Shown: positions 25,651 through 34,652 of the stretch, piece by piece
Position numbering within the stretch: position 1 is the stretch's first letter
Layout: every line of letters begins with the position of its first letter
NCBI RefSeq assembly: GCF_006538345.1
Contig: NZ_BJKL01000001.1
Span: 434,001 to 498,000, forward strand
DNA length: 64,000 nucleotides
Reading direction: 5' to 3'
Origin: Alteromonas sp. KUL49
Lineage (GTDB): Bacteria; Pseudomonadota; Gammaproteobacteria; Enterobacterales; Alteromonadaceae
The notes under the pieces: model-generated
The model's input: the letters and a program-made list of their open reading frames with translations, nothing else
Told to the model about the DNA's origin: nothing
The model's database searches: none
Position numbers and translations under genes: made by a program

Positions 25651-28602
25651 ATGAAATCTACTACATTCAAGAGAACGCGGGTTGCAACAAGCCTGTCATT
25701 TATATTAGGGGCAATGTCTTTGCCTGTAATTGCGCAGGAAGCTGAAAGCGATGGCGCACAACCTGCAGACTTTGAGGTGATTGAAGTTAGCGGTATTCGA
25801 GAAAGCTTAACGAAAGCAATGCTTACCAAGAAGGCAGCATCAGGTGTCGTCGACGCTATTTCTGCAGAGGATATTGGTAAGTTTCCAGATACAAACTTGG
25901 CTGAATCACTTCAGCGTATTTCAGGTGTCTCTATTGACCGTAGCAATGGTGAAGGTAGCCGAGTAACGGTACGTGGCTGGGGGCCTGACTACAACTTGGT
26001 CACTCTAAACGGCCGTCAAATGCCAGCAGCAAATATCGAAGCAACATCAGCGTCTGCATCTCGTTCATTTGATTTTGGTAACCTTGCGTCTGAAGGTGTT
26101 GCAGCGGTAGAAGTGTATAAGACCAGCTTAGCCGGTCAGCCTACTGGTGGTATCGGCTCAGTCATTAACTTGGTGACTGCTAAACCATTAAGTAATCCAG
26201 GCGTTACGGCGAATTTCGGTGTAAAAGGTGTAGTTGATAACTCGTCACAAGAAGGCGACACAGTTACACCAGAAGTTTCGGGCATTTACAGCAAAACATT
26301 CAATGACGACACCTTTGGTATTCAACTTATTGGTTCTTATCAGCAACGTGACAGCGGTTTAGCAAGCGCTGAAACGAGCAGTGGTTGGTACACCATCAAA
26401 GGGAACGGTGGTGACTGGGGTTCATTGCCTCAGGATGGCAGTTTTATTAATCCTCCGGGCGAAAATGACCTATATTCTGTACCAAGAAACCTGGCATACA
26501 ACTTTGATGAAGTAAGTCGTACCCGTGTTAACGGTCAGCTTACGTTGCAATATGCACCGAACGACGACATTACTGCAACTTTAGACTATACCTATTCAGA
26601 GCTCGAGACTCATACCCAACGTCAACAACTGTCGACGTGGTTTAACGGCGTTCCAACTTATGGTGAGTATACCCAAGGAAGCAACACTGTAGGCTCAATC
26701 ATTGGTCCGGTTATTTATGCAGATGCGACATGCTGTGACGTGGGCCTAGGTACAAGTGATTACACTACGGTTAATGAGAACAAATCGCTTGGCTTTAACG
26801 TAGAGTGGATTGCTTCTGATAACCTAACCCTTGAGCTTGACGTTCACTCTTCACAAGCAGAAGGTGGGCCTAAGAATAATCTAGGTTCAAACAACGTTGT
26901 TAGTGCGGTTAGCTTTGACCGCGTATCAACAGAAGTGGATTACTCTCAAGACTTCCCTGTGATGGATATTACCTATGTAGATGGTGTAAGTGGTCTTGAC
27001 CCTGCACGCATGTCTACGTCAGGTCTGTCTATTCGAAATAGTTACATGAAGTCTGAAATTGACCAAATGCAGTTCCGTGGTAACTATTACTTCGACGATA
27101 GCATAGTGACAAGTATTGATTTCGGTATCGCCGTTATGGACGCGAAAAACCGTTCTGCTTACTCAAACGCACAGCGTGATACTTGGGGTGGTTATGGTAC
27201 GCCAGAAGACTATCCAGACGATATCTTTGTTCAAAAAGATCTCCCTAGCATGTTTGATGATGTGTTGGGAAGCAATGGTGCTGACTTAGAGCCTTTCTAC
27301 TACGCCTCTAGTATGAGCGATCTGATCAACGCAATATCTGCGGTAGCAACGGCCAACGGTGAAACCATCAGTCCATGCGGTACGGTATTATGTATGGACC
27401 CTGAGTATGCTGTCGACCGTACGGTAAAGGAAACTCAGTACTCAGCTTACGTACAAGCTAACCTTGAATTTGATTTGGGCGAAATGCCAGCTTGGCTTTC
27501 AGTCGGTCTTCGTTACGAAGATACAGAAGTTGAATCCAGCGCAAAAGTTCCAAACGTGTCTTACCTAGCATGGGATGGCGCGAACGAGTTTGGTATTCGT
27601 GAAGAAGGTTTCACCTTTACGACTCTTGAAGGTGATTATGACCACTTACTACCGTCAATCGACTTTAAAGTTGAGGTGATGGAAGACTGGATCGCTCGTG
27701 CATCTTACAGCACGACAATTACACGTCCGGGATATGCAGATATTCAAGGTGGTCTAACGGTAAATCAACTCGCTCGATTCAATGGTGGCACAGGTCAATC
27801 AGGTAACCCAGGGCTACAGCCATATGAGTCAACCAACTATGACCTATCCACAGAGTATTACTATGGCGAAGGTAGCTATGTATCTGCGGGCTACTTCAAG
27901 AAAACCGTAGATAACTTTATCGGTCAGGCAACGTTCACAGATACCTTGTTTGACATTGCCAATCCGATTGGTGGTCCTCGTTACTTGGAAGCTGTTGATG
28001 CAACGGGCTCAGAAGACCTTGGCACGATTCGTCAATATTTCCTCGACCAAGGTTGGGTAAATGATGCGGGTGAAATTGTAGGTATCGATGGTGAAGATCC
28101 GTTGTTACCAATCACAGTGACTCAGGCCGTTAACGCTGATACTTCTCGCTCGGTAGATGGTTTTGAGTTCGCGGTTCAACACCTGTTCGGTGAGACTGGT
28201 TTTGGTGTCATCCTTAACTATACAGCGGTTGATGGTGACGTGAACTATGACAACTACAGTCAAGACACCCAGTTCGTATTGTTGGGTCTGAGTGACACGG
28301 CAAACGCGGTACTCTTCTATGAAAATGAAGGTTGGGAAGTTCGTGCTGCATGGAACTGGCGAGACGAGTTCCTTGCAGGAACTATCGATGGAAATGGTGG
28401 TAACAACCCTACTTACATCGAGGCTTACAACCAGTTAGATGTTAACGTTCGTTATCAAGTAACTGAAGACCTTGAGGTATTCGTTGAGGGTATAAACGTA
28501 ACGGGTGAGTACGTTCGCTCTCATGGCCGTCATGAAAACATGGTGGTGGGTATCTACGATGTTGAACCACGCTACAACATCGGAGCTCGTTACAGCTTCT
28601 AA
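25651..28602 (+). CDS. TonB-dependent receptor, oligosaccharide type
   Basis: A 983-residue outer-membrane receptor. I use ATG 25651 behind GGGGA, giving a signal peptide ending at VIAQEAE; the open frame continues 22 codons upstream. The plug domain contains FPDTNLAESLQRISGVSIDR and the RVTVRGWGPDYNLVTLNGRQMP segment that typifies the large TonB-receptor subfamily for oligosaccharides in Alteromonadales and Xanthomonadales. The last residue is the barrel-closing Phe of YNIGARYSF. It should bring beta-glucan oligosaccharides into the periplasm with TonB energy. Two LacI-type boxes lie upstream. Hairpins after the stop may reduce transcription into the SapC-cupin-halogenase genes. Confidence 0.93.
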   Translation: MKSTTFKRTRVATSLSFILGAMSLPVIAQEAESDGAQPADFEVIEVSGIRESLTKAMLTKKAASGVVDAISAEDIGKFPDTNLAESLQRISGVSIDRSNGEGSRVTVRGWGPDYNLVTLNGRQMPAANIEATSASASRSFDFGNLASEGVAAVEVYKTSLAGQPTGGIGSVINLVTAKPLSNPGVTANFGVKGVVDNSSQEGDTVTPEVSGIYSKTFNDDTFGIQLIGSYQQRDSGLASAETSSGWYTIKGNGGDWGSLPQDGSFINPPGENDLYSVPRNLAYNFDEVSRTRVNGQLTLQYAPNDDITATLDYTYSELETHTQRQQLSTWFNGVPTYGEYTQGSNTVGSIIGPVIYADATCCDVGLGTSDYTTVNENKSLGFNVEWIASDNLTLELDVHSSQAEGGPKNNLGSNNVVSAVSFDRVSTEVDYSQDFPVMDITYVDGVSGLDPARMSTSGLSIRNSYMKSEIDQMQFRGNYYFDDSIVTSIDFGIAVMDAKNRSAYSNAQRDTWGGYGTPEDYPDDIFVQKDLPSMFDDVLGSNGADLEPFYYASSMSDLINAISAVATANGETISPCGTVLCMDPEYAVDRTVKETQYSAYVQANLEFDLGEMPAWLSVGLRYEDTEVESSAKVPNVSYLAWDGANEFGIREEGFTFTTLEGDYDHLLPSIDFKVEVMEDWIARASYSTTITRPGYADIQGGLTVNQLARFNGGTGQSGNPGLQPYESTNYDLSTEYYYGEGSYVSAGYFKKTVDNFIGQATFTDTLFDIANPIGGPRYLEAVDATGSEDLGTIRQYFLDQGWVNDAGEIVGIDGEDPLLPITVTQAVNADTSRSVDGFEFAVQHLFGETGFGVILNYTAVDGDVNYDNYSQDTQFVLLGLSDTANAVLFYENEGWEVRAAWNWRDEFLAGTIDGNGGNNPTYIEAYNQLDVNVRYQVTEDLEVFVEGINVTGEYVRSHGRHENMVVGIYDVEPRYNIGARYSF

Positions 28603-28628
28603 TTGTCCCCGAAGCTGTAACTTCGAAG

Positions 28629-28699
28629 CGCAGGTTTATGGATGAATCTGCGTTTTGACTTTTAAATCGGGGTAACGATGAAAATCGTTGCCCATTTTC
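28629..28699 (+). terminator. Tandem hairpins after the TonB receptor, possible partial terminator
   Basis: First hairpin CGCAGGTT/AATCTGCG (28629-28652) is followed by TTTTGACTTTT. Second hairpin GGGTAACGAT/ATCGTTGCCC (28670-28693), loop GAAA, is followed by ATTTTC. Neither has a long pure T-run, so read-through into the next three genes is likely. Confidence 0.5.
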
Positions 28700-28766
28700 T
28701 CCAAAAAACAGCACCTGTGTTATCTTTACATAACAACCTATTCACAAATAAACGAGCAGTTACACA

Positions 28767-29492
28767 ATGAATCACGCGCTATTGAATAACGTTGAGCACA
28801 AGAACCTAAAAGTTAAACAGGACTACAGTATTGGATTTGGCAATGACCAAATGTGTGTTCCCGTTTTCCCTGCTGAACTTCGCCATGCTCAAGGAGAATA
28901 CCCTATCGTTTTTGCCAAAGACGCTGAGGGTAATATGCAGCTTGTTGCCTTGTTAGGGCTCGAAAAGGGAGAGAACCTTTACCTGAATGGCAAAGATTGG
29001 CTAGCATCTTATAAGCCTCTGCTCGTTGAGAAAGGCCCATTTCTAATTGGCAGAAACGCGAATGCAGACGACAATACACTGTCTATTCATGTTGATTTAG
29101 ATGATCCTCGTATCATTGACTCTGCCGACGATGTTAGCGATTCAGATAGTGTATTTTTGCCCCATGGAGGCAATAGTGACTACATTGATAATATCGCTAA
29201 TGTGCTGAGTACTATTCACGCAGGACAAGGTGAAAATAATGCTTTGGTGGAAGCGTGTAACGCCCTTGGTTTAATTGAATCGTTTGTGCTCGACATTAAT
29301 CTTGGAGGTAGCAATGCTGCGCGCCTGTCTGGTTTTTACACCATAAACGAGGAAAAATTTAACGCTTTGAGCAAAGAGGATATTGCCGGCCTTTTCGAAC
29401 AGGGGCAATTACAGGCAATTTATATGATTCTTGCGTCTATGGCTCAGATTCGCAGAGTGATTGAATTTAAAAAGCGCAAAATTACCCAGTAA
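28767..29492 (+). CDS. SapC-like protein
   Basis: A 241-residue soluble protein of the SapC family (PF07277 type). It contains the family's AELRHAQGEYPIVF and YLNGKDWLASYKPL segments and a C-terminal AIYMILASMAQIRRVIEFK. The name comes from a Campylobacter surface-array gene; the biochemical role is unknown. It lacks a signal peptide. In marine gammaproteobacteria, caulobacters and xanthomonads it recurs between an oligosaccharide TonB receptor and a tryptophan-halogenase-like gene, as here. It lies 164 bases after the receptor and 15 bases before the cupin gene. Confidence 0.85.
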   Translation: MNHALLNNVEHKNLKVKQDYSIGFGNDQMCVPVFPAELRHAQGEYPIVFAKDAEGNMQLVALLGLEKGENLYLNGKDWLASYKPLLVEKGPFLIGRNANADDNTLSIHVDLDDPRIIDSADDVSDSDSVFLPHGGNSDYIDNIANVLSTIHAGQGENNALVEACNALGLIESFVLDINLGGSNAARLSGFYTINEEKFNALSKEDIAGLFEQGQLQAIYMILASMAQIRRVIEFKKRKITQ

Positions 29493-29507
29493 TACGAGAG
29501 CTATTTA

Positions 29508-30551
29508 GTGTCGACGTTTGATCAGTGTTCTTCTCCACTTGCGCTCACAGGGCAAGCATTTGATGCATTAAAGTCGTCTCCTAGTGACGTCTTTACCATG
29601 GCAAGTGTATGGTCACAACCCATGGTAATGCGACAACTCGTGGCTGATTGGCCCGCGGTAAAAGTGGCGCAGCAAGGTAGCCGAGCGTTTGTTGATTACT
29701 TGTTAGCCTTTGATAACCATAGAACCGTAGATGCGCTCGAGCTGTCCCATGAGGAGAATGGTCGAGTCTTCTACAACAGCGATATGACGGGTTTTAATTT
29801 TTCTCGACAACGGTTACCGTTTCAAGATGCATTATCGAAGCTACTTGATTTAGAAGCGCAGTCAGACCCACAGAGTTTTTATGTAGGTTCGACTTCAGTA
29901 GACGCCTGTTTACCCGGTTTCTTGTCAGAAAACACATTAGGACAAACAACAGCAAATCCGTTAGCGACACTTTGGATCGGAAATAAAAGTCGAATCGCCG
30001 CTCACTACGATGTGCCTGATAACGTTATTTGTGTGGTATCTGGTAAACGTAAAGTGACATTATTTCCGCCAGAGCAAGCAAAGAATTTGTACGTTGGGCC
30101 TTTGCATGTCACACCCGCTGGTCAAGCAATAAGTCTCGTTGATTTTCACAATCCAAATTTTTCACAATTTCCAAAATTTAAAGAAGCGATAAAACATGCC
30201 TTGGTAGTCGAGCTGATGCCAGGAGACGTTTTGTATATTCCTTCAATGTGGTGGCACCACATTGAAGGACTGGACAGTGTAAATACTTTAGTCAATTTTT
30301 GGTGGCGTGATGTTCCCGCCCATGTTGGGCGGCCTGATAATGCCCTTTTTCACGCACTATTGACCATTAAGCAGTTGCCGGCGTCACAGAGAGCTGCATG
30401 GAGACATCTGTTCGACCACTATGTTTTCGATGAAAATCATAGTAAAAACTTTGAACATATCCCGTCAGACAAACAAGGCCCCCTTGGCACCCTTGATGAA
30501 AATGCATTTCGCCAATTTTCTGCTTGGCTTCAAAACAGCTTAAAACAGTGA
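29508..30551 (+). CDS. JmjC/cupin-like Fe(II)/2-oxoglutarate oxygenase-type protein
   Basis: A 347-residue protein starting at a GTG behind a GAG-rich leader. The C-terminal cupin_8/JmjC domain shows the HxD pair His166-Asp168 (in RIAAHYDVPDN) and a distal histidine (His250/251 in PSMWWHHIEGL). The lysine-rich SGKRKVTLFPP strand contacts 2-oxoglutarate in FIH-like enzymes. These motifs suggest protein or small-molecule hydroxylation, but no substrate is known. It lies between SapC and halogenase-like genes, with 15- and 16-base gaps, so it is one operon. Confidence 0.85.
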   Translation: MSTFDQCSSPLALTGQAFDALKSSPSDVFTMASVWSQPMVMRQLVADWPAVKVAQQGSRAFVDYLLAFDNHRTVDALELSHEENGRVFYNSDMTGFNFSRQRLPFQDALSKLLDLEAQSDPQSFYVGSTSVDACLPGFLSENTLGQTTANPLATLWIGNKSRIAAHYDVPDNVICVVSGKRKVTLFPPEQAKNLYVGPLHVTPAGQAISLVDFHNPNFSQFPKFKEAIKHALVVELMPGDVLYIPSMWWHHIEGLDSVNTLVNFWWRDVPAHVGRPDNALFHALLTIKQLPASQRAAWRHLFDHYVFDENHSKNFEHIPSDKQGPLGTLDENAFRQFSAWLQNSLKQ

Positions 30552-30567
30552 TTTAGTAGAGGTAGAT

Positions 30568-32052
30568 ATGAATACATCATCCCAAAATAGAAAACAGCGC
30601 TTGGTGATAGCCGGTGGCGGTACCGCGGGATGGATGGCTGCAGCAGCCTTTTCCCGAATATTGGGTAAAGAGGTTGATGTTACCTTAATAGAAAGTTCCG
30701 ATATCGGAACGGTGGGGGTTGGCGAAGCAACTATTCCTACGTTGGTATTCTTTCACAAACTACTGAAAATCAGTGAACAAGAGTTTATGGCGGCAACCAA
30801 CGCCACTTTTAAGCTTGGTATCAATTTCGAAAACTGGAAGTCTCTTGACCACGCCTATTTACACGCCTTTGGTGTTACGGGTAAAGATTGCTGGGCCGCT
30901 GGATTTCAGCACTTTTGGCTGCGCGGTCTAAAAGAAGGGATTGCCTCTGACTTCGGTGATTACTGTTTAGAGCGGCAGGCCGCTGAGGCCAATAAGTTTG
31001 CACATCTACCGAACAATGGTCTGAATTACGCGTTCCATATTGATGCTAGTAAATATGCAAGCTTTCTGAGGGAGCATGCAGAAAAAGATGGTCTGAAACG
31101 CATTGATGCGACGATAGGCAGCGTAAACCTAAACGAAGAAAACGGCTTTATTGAAAGTCTTACACTAGACAATGGCGAAACTGTTCACGGTGATTTCTTT
31201 ATCGATTGCACAGGTTTTAGAGGTCTACTCATCGAAAAAGCATTACACACTGGGTATGAGGATTGGTCTCATTGGCTACCCTGTGACAGTGCAGTAGCAG
31301 TGCAAACTAAATCAGTATCTGAGCCGATCCCATACACCCGTTGTATTGCCCACGAAGCTGGGTGGCAGTGGCGTATTCCGCTGCAACACCGTGTGGGCAA
31401 CGGTATGGTGTATTGCAGCAACTATCTTTCTGATGATGAGGTGATAACTAAATTACTTGGGAATGTTGAGGGAGAGCCTCTAAATGATCCTCGCGTTATT
31501 CACTTTCGAACGGGAAGACGCCGTAAACAGTGGAATAGAAACTGTTTGGCGCTTGGCTTAGCCAGTGGATTTTTAGAGCCTTTGGAGTCAACAAGTATTC
31601 ACCTTATTCAACAGGGTATTGTGCGCTTTTTACGTATGTTCCCAACCGCTGGAATTGTTGAAGAGGACGTGAATGAATTCAACAGACAAGCGGATTTTGA
31701 TATTGAGCATATCCGTGATTTTATTATTTTGCACTACCATGTTACCCAAAGAACCGACACGCCGTTTTGGCGTCATTGTCGTCAAATGGATGTACCTGAC
31801 TCCTTAAAACACCGTATCGATTTGTTTCAGAAAACGGGGCGAGTGTTCAGAGAGGGCAGTGAATTATTCGATGATTCCTGGCAGCAAGTCATGATTGGTC
31901 AAGGCTTAATGCCAACGAGCTACCATCCGATTGTAGACACTATGAGCCTGCAGGAACTTAAAGGTTTACTCAATGGTGTAACGCAACAAATTGATAGAAC
32001 CGTAGGCAAACTCCCTCCTCACAACGATTACATTACGCGCTACTGCAGTTAG
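30568..32052 (+). CDS. Flavin-dependent tryptophan halogenase-like protein
   Basis: A 494-residue FADH2-dependent enzyme of the PrnA/RebH family. GGGTAGWMAA (about residues 16-25) is the dinucleotide fold, Lys82 (in FKLGINFENW) aligns with catalytic Lys79, W266-x-W-x-I-P is the diagnostic halogenase motif, and Glu340-Ser341 (EPLESTSIHL) matches the catalytic Glu346-Ser347 pair. All halogenase hallmarks are kept. No pathway for a halogenated product is nearby. Members of this family beside TonB receptors and SapC have no assigned function, so modification of a protein, siderophore-like or sugar-linked substrate is only speculation. An ATG start with AGGTAG upstream. Confidence 0.9.
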   Translation: MNTSSQNRKQRLVIAGGGTAGWMAAAAFSRILGKEVDVTLIESSDIGTVGVGEATIPTLVFFHKLLKISEQEFMAATNATFKLGINFENWKSLDHAYLHAFGVTGKDCWAAGFQHFWLRGLKEGIASDFGDYCLERQAAEANKFAHLPNNGLNYAFHIDASKYASFLREHAEKDGLKRIDATIGSVNLNEENGFIESLTLDNGETVHGDFFIDCTGFRGLLIEKALHTGYEDWSHWLPCDSAVAVQTKSVSEPIPYTRCIAHEAGWQWRIPLQHRVGNGMVYCSNYLSDDEVITKLLGNVEGEPLNDPRVIHFRTGRRRKQWNRNCLALGLASGFLEPLESTSIHLIQQGIVRFLRMFPTAGIVEEDVNEFNRQADFDIEHIRDFIILHYHVTQRTDTPFWRHCRQMDVPDSLKHRIDLFQKTGRVFREGSELFDDSWQQVMIGQGLMPTSYHPIVDTMSLQELKGLLNGVTQQIDRTVGKLPPHNDYITRYCS

Positions 32053-32119
32053 CGCGTATTTTCCATTTACCCATCTCTCTATATTTGTTTATTGCTTTTG
32101 ATAATGATTTTATCGTATT

Positions 32120-32138
32120 CTAAATGCTAATCATTATC
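32120..32138. promoter_or_regulatory. Fur box before hugZ-like gene
   Basis: CTAAATGCTAATCATTATC matches the 19-base Fur consensus GATAATGATAATCATTATC at 15 positions. Another partial half-match GATAATGAT occurs just upstream at about 32099. It is 103-121 bases before the ATG, so the gene is likely iron-repressed. Confidence 0.75.
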
Positions 32139-32240
32139 ATTCATTTTGAGGGGCAGTAAAACTGTCCACTCAGCATATAAGCACAGCAATTACGCGTAAG
32201 TCTGGCTGATGCCTGATTTAGTATAACTAGAGAGAAAATT

Positions 32241-32969
32241 ATGGGTCTTAGAGAGATTGCCCTTGAAGCTAAACAGTTTTCAAGAACACAACACAGCGGT
32301 GTATTGAGTACACATTCAACATCTATGCAAGGCTATCCTTTTGGCTCTGTAGTGCCGTTTTTTCTGACGCCACAGGGAGATGCCATTATATACATCAGTA
32401 ATATTGCATTGCATACCCGTAATATTAAAGCCGATCCGAAAGTGAGCTTAACGATTTACGACGCTGGACAAGATGACTCTCAGGCTAATGGGCGTGTCAC
32501 TATACTGGGTGATGCTGAACCGATTGAAGCGTCAGAAGTATCCGCGCAATACCTAGCTTTGTTTCCTCAAGCAAAAGCTTATGAGCAAACTCACGATTTC
32601 AATTTTTACCTCATTCGTACTCAACGTGTTCGATTCATCGGCGGCTTTGGTAAAATTCACTGGATTGAAAAAGCACTGTGGAAAGTAGAGCGCCAAGATT
32701 GGCACAGTGCATCAGAGGGCATGATTACTCATATGAACGAAGATCATGTTGATGCAATGGAGTTGATTTTGAGAGCGCAGTTTAATATTGACCCCACGAA
32801 TGTAAAGATGTTGAGTGTATTTCCAGAGGGCGCACACTACCTAAGTAATGAGATCGTGTACTTTGTACCTTTTGACCTTGTGTGTGAATCGGGAATGGAC
32901 GTTAGAAAGGCGCTTGTACAACAAACCAATCAAGCGAGAGACCAGCTGGGTATCAAAAAAGCCAGTTAG
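32241..32969 (+). CDS. HugZ-like haem/iron utilisation protein
   Basis: A 242-residue two-domain protein. The N-terminal split-barrel of the pyridoxamine phosphate oxidase fold (about 1-140; SGVLSTHSTSMQGYPFGSVVPF) is followed by a DUF2470 domain (HMNEDHVDAMELIL). This arrangement is that of HugZ/HutZ, which bind haem and open the porphyrin ring or assist its use as an iron source. His residues in the C-terminal domain probably contribute to haem binding. A Fur box upstream and a terminator downstream mark it as a separate iron-controlled unit inserted in the glucan locus. Confidence 0.85.
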   Translation: MGLREIALEAKQFSRTQHSGVLSTHSTSMQGYPFGSVVPFFLTPQGDAIIYISNIALHTRNIKADPKVSLTIYDAGQDDSQANGRVTILGDAEPIEASEVSAQYLALFPQAKAYEQTHDFNFYLIRTQRVRFIGGFGKIHWIEKALWKVERQDWHSASEGMITHMNEDHVDAMELILRAQFNIDPTNVKMLSVFPEGAHYLSNEIVYFVPFDLVCESGMDVRKALVQQTNQARDQLGIKKAS

Positions 32970-33043
32970 TCATTGCAGCAAGTTCTTTAAGCCAAAAAGA
33001 CGTTTAAACTGCGCTGACAACAAACACATCATCTCTTCTGTAC

Positions 33044-33076
33044 GCCGAACTCCAACAACGGGTTCGGCTTTCTTAT
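33044..33076 (+). terminator. Rho-independent terminator after hugZ-like gene
   Basis: GCCGAAC (33044-33050) and GTTCGGC (33062-33068) form a 7-base stem with an 11-base loop, followed by TTTCTTATTT. It separates the haem gene from GH1. Confidence 0.75.
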
Positions 33077-33112
33077 TTGCCTCCCAATACTGCTGTAAAA
33101 AAATGTAAATAC

Positions 33113-33130
33113 ATTATCAATTTTGATAAT
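33113..33130. promoter_or_regulatory. 18-base palindrome upstream of GH1, unknown regulator
   Basis: ATTATCAA-TT-TTGATAAT is a perfect 8-base inverted repeat with a 2-base spacer, abutting LacI box 5 by one shared base. It looks like an operator, possibly Fur-like, or part of the GH1 promoter. Confidence 0.45.
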
Positions 33131-33143
33131 GAAAGCGCTTACA
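33130..33143. promoter_or_regulatory. LacI-type operator before GH1 (box 5)
   Basis: TGAAAGCGCTTACA, identical to box 3, 143 bases upstream of the GH1 ATG. Together with boxes 1-4 it defines the locus regulon. Confidence 0.8.
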
Positions 33144-33285
33144 ATTTGTGGTACTCTGTTATCAAAGTTTCATTAATAACAAAGAACCTCAGAGCAATAT
33201 GTTGCTTGTGCTGGCGCGTAAGAAATCATACTGGTTTTATTGCTATTGAGTTTCAACGGGTTTGATTGGCCTGAAGGAAGGCGTT

Positions 33286-34641
33286 ATGGATATTATTGCA
33301 AAGCTGGGCTCACCTTTTTCGCATGCAGATTTTACTATTGGTGTGGCGACTTCATCGTTTCAAATCGAAGGCGACGGGGAAAACAGAGAAAAGAGTATCT
33401 GGGATACCTTCTGTGATACACCCGGAAAAATTGCTGATAACTCCAATGGTATCGTGGCTTGTGAGCATGTCAAAAGGTGGGAAAGTGACCTGGATATTAT
33501 CGACTCATTGAATGTTGATGCTTACCGTTTTTCAATTAGTTGGCCAAGAGTTATACGCCAAGATGGTAGTGTCAACAATGACGGTCTGAGCTTTTACATC
33601 GCATTACTCGACAGGCTCAATGAAAAAGGGATAAAGCCCTATGTAACGCTTTATCATTGGGATTTACCCCAATACCTTGAAGATGAAGGCGGTTGGCTAA
33701 ATCGACAGACTGCATTTGCATTTGAGCAATATGTGGAAGTAGTGGTTAAAGCCTTTGGTGACCGAGTGTTTTCTTACGCCACACTCAATGAACCTTTTTG
33801 CAGTGCTTACTTGGGGTATGAAGTGGGTATTCACGCTCCGGGTTTGGTCGGTAAAGAGTTCGGAAAGAAAGCCATACATCACCTTTTACTTGCCCACGGA
33901 CTCGGTATGCGAGTGCTTAGAGAGCACGCACCTACTATTGAATCCGGTATTGTGCTTAATTTCACGCCCTTCTATCCGGCAAGTAATGATGAAAAAGACG
34001 TTGTCGCGACCAAGCTTGCTCACGATCATCACAATGATTGGTACATTAAGCCACTGATACACGGCGATTATCCAGAGTTAATCGATCATATTCCAGACCA
34101 CCAAAAGCCGGACATACATCAAGGAGATATGGAGATTATTTCGGCATCTATCGATTTTCTTGGGGTAAATTATTACACCCGTGCTCGCGTTCAAGACAAT
34201 GGCGGAGAAGATCCTTATCAAATGCCTCCAGCTGAGGGAACAGAGACCACAGCTATGGGGTGGGAAGTCTACCCACAAGGTCTCACTGACTTGTTGCTGC
34301 AACTGCATCGAGACTACGAACTTCCACCCATCATCATTACTGAAAATGGTTTGGCAAGTGATGATGAAATGACATCCGATGGCCACGTTCACGATATTCA
34401 ACGGCAAGGTTACTTGAATACCCATATGAATGCAGTTGCTGCTGCAATGGCCGAAGGTGTAAATATTACCGGCTACTTTGTGTGGAGTCTAATGGATAAC
34501 TTCGAATGGGCCCTTGGGTACGAAAAAAGGTTTGGCATTTTGTACGTAGATTACGACACGCAAAAAAGAACTTTGAAAGACAGTGCGAAATATCTTCAAA
34601 CCATGCTAGCAAAGCGAAAGGCGTTAAATAATCAAGGATAG
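33286..34641 (+). CDS. GH1 beta-glucosidase
   Basis: A 451-residue cytoplasmic glycosidase with no signal peptide. I use ATG 33286 (GGAAGG site) in place of the in-frame TTG at 33262. The beta/alpha barrel shows SSFQIEGD near the N-terminus, the acid/base in TLNEP (Glu169) and nucleophile in ITENG (Glu353), and ends YVDYDTQKRTLKDSAKY. It hydrolyses cellobiose or laminaribiose-type beta-glucosides to glucose after import. It is followed by a GPH-family transporter 11 bases later, in one operon regulated by LacI box 5. The exact linkage preference cannot be read. Confidence 0.95.
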   Translation: MDIIAKLGSPFSHADFTIGVATSSFQIEGDGENREKSIWDTFCDTPGKIADNSNGIVACEHVKRWESDLDIIDSLNVDAYRFSISWPRVIRQDGSVNNDGLSFYIALLDRLNEKGIKPYVTLYHWDLPQYLEDEGGWLNRQTAFAFEQYVEVVVKAFGDRVFSYATLNEPFCSAYLGYEVGIHAPGLVGKEFGKKAIHHLLLAHGLGMRVLREHAPTIESGIVLNFTPFYPASNDEKDVVATKLAHDHHNDWYIKPLIHGDYPELIDHIPDHQKPDIHQGDMEIISASIDFLGVNYYTRARVQDNGGEDPYQMPPAEGTETTAMGWEVYPQGLTDLLLQLHRDYELPPIIITENGLASDDEMTSDGHVHDIQRQGYLNTHMNAVAAAMAEGVNITGYFVWSLMDNFEWALGYEKRFGILYVDYDTQKRTLKDSAKYLQTMLAKRKALNNQG

Positions 34642-34652
34642 AGGTTGATTTG

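Noticed and set aside
30568..32052. Natural-product (halogenated antibiotic) cluster
   Set aside because: Only the halogenase-like gene is present; no PKS, NRPS, flavin reductase or tailoring genes surround it.
32848..33265. Frames of 86 and 62 codons between hugZ and GH1
   Set aside because: They cross the terminator and operator region, with biased composition and no similarity.
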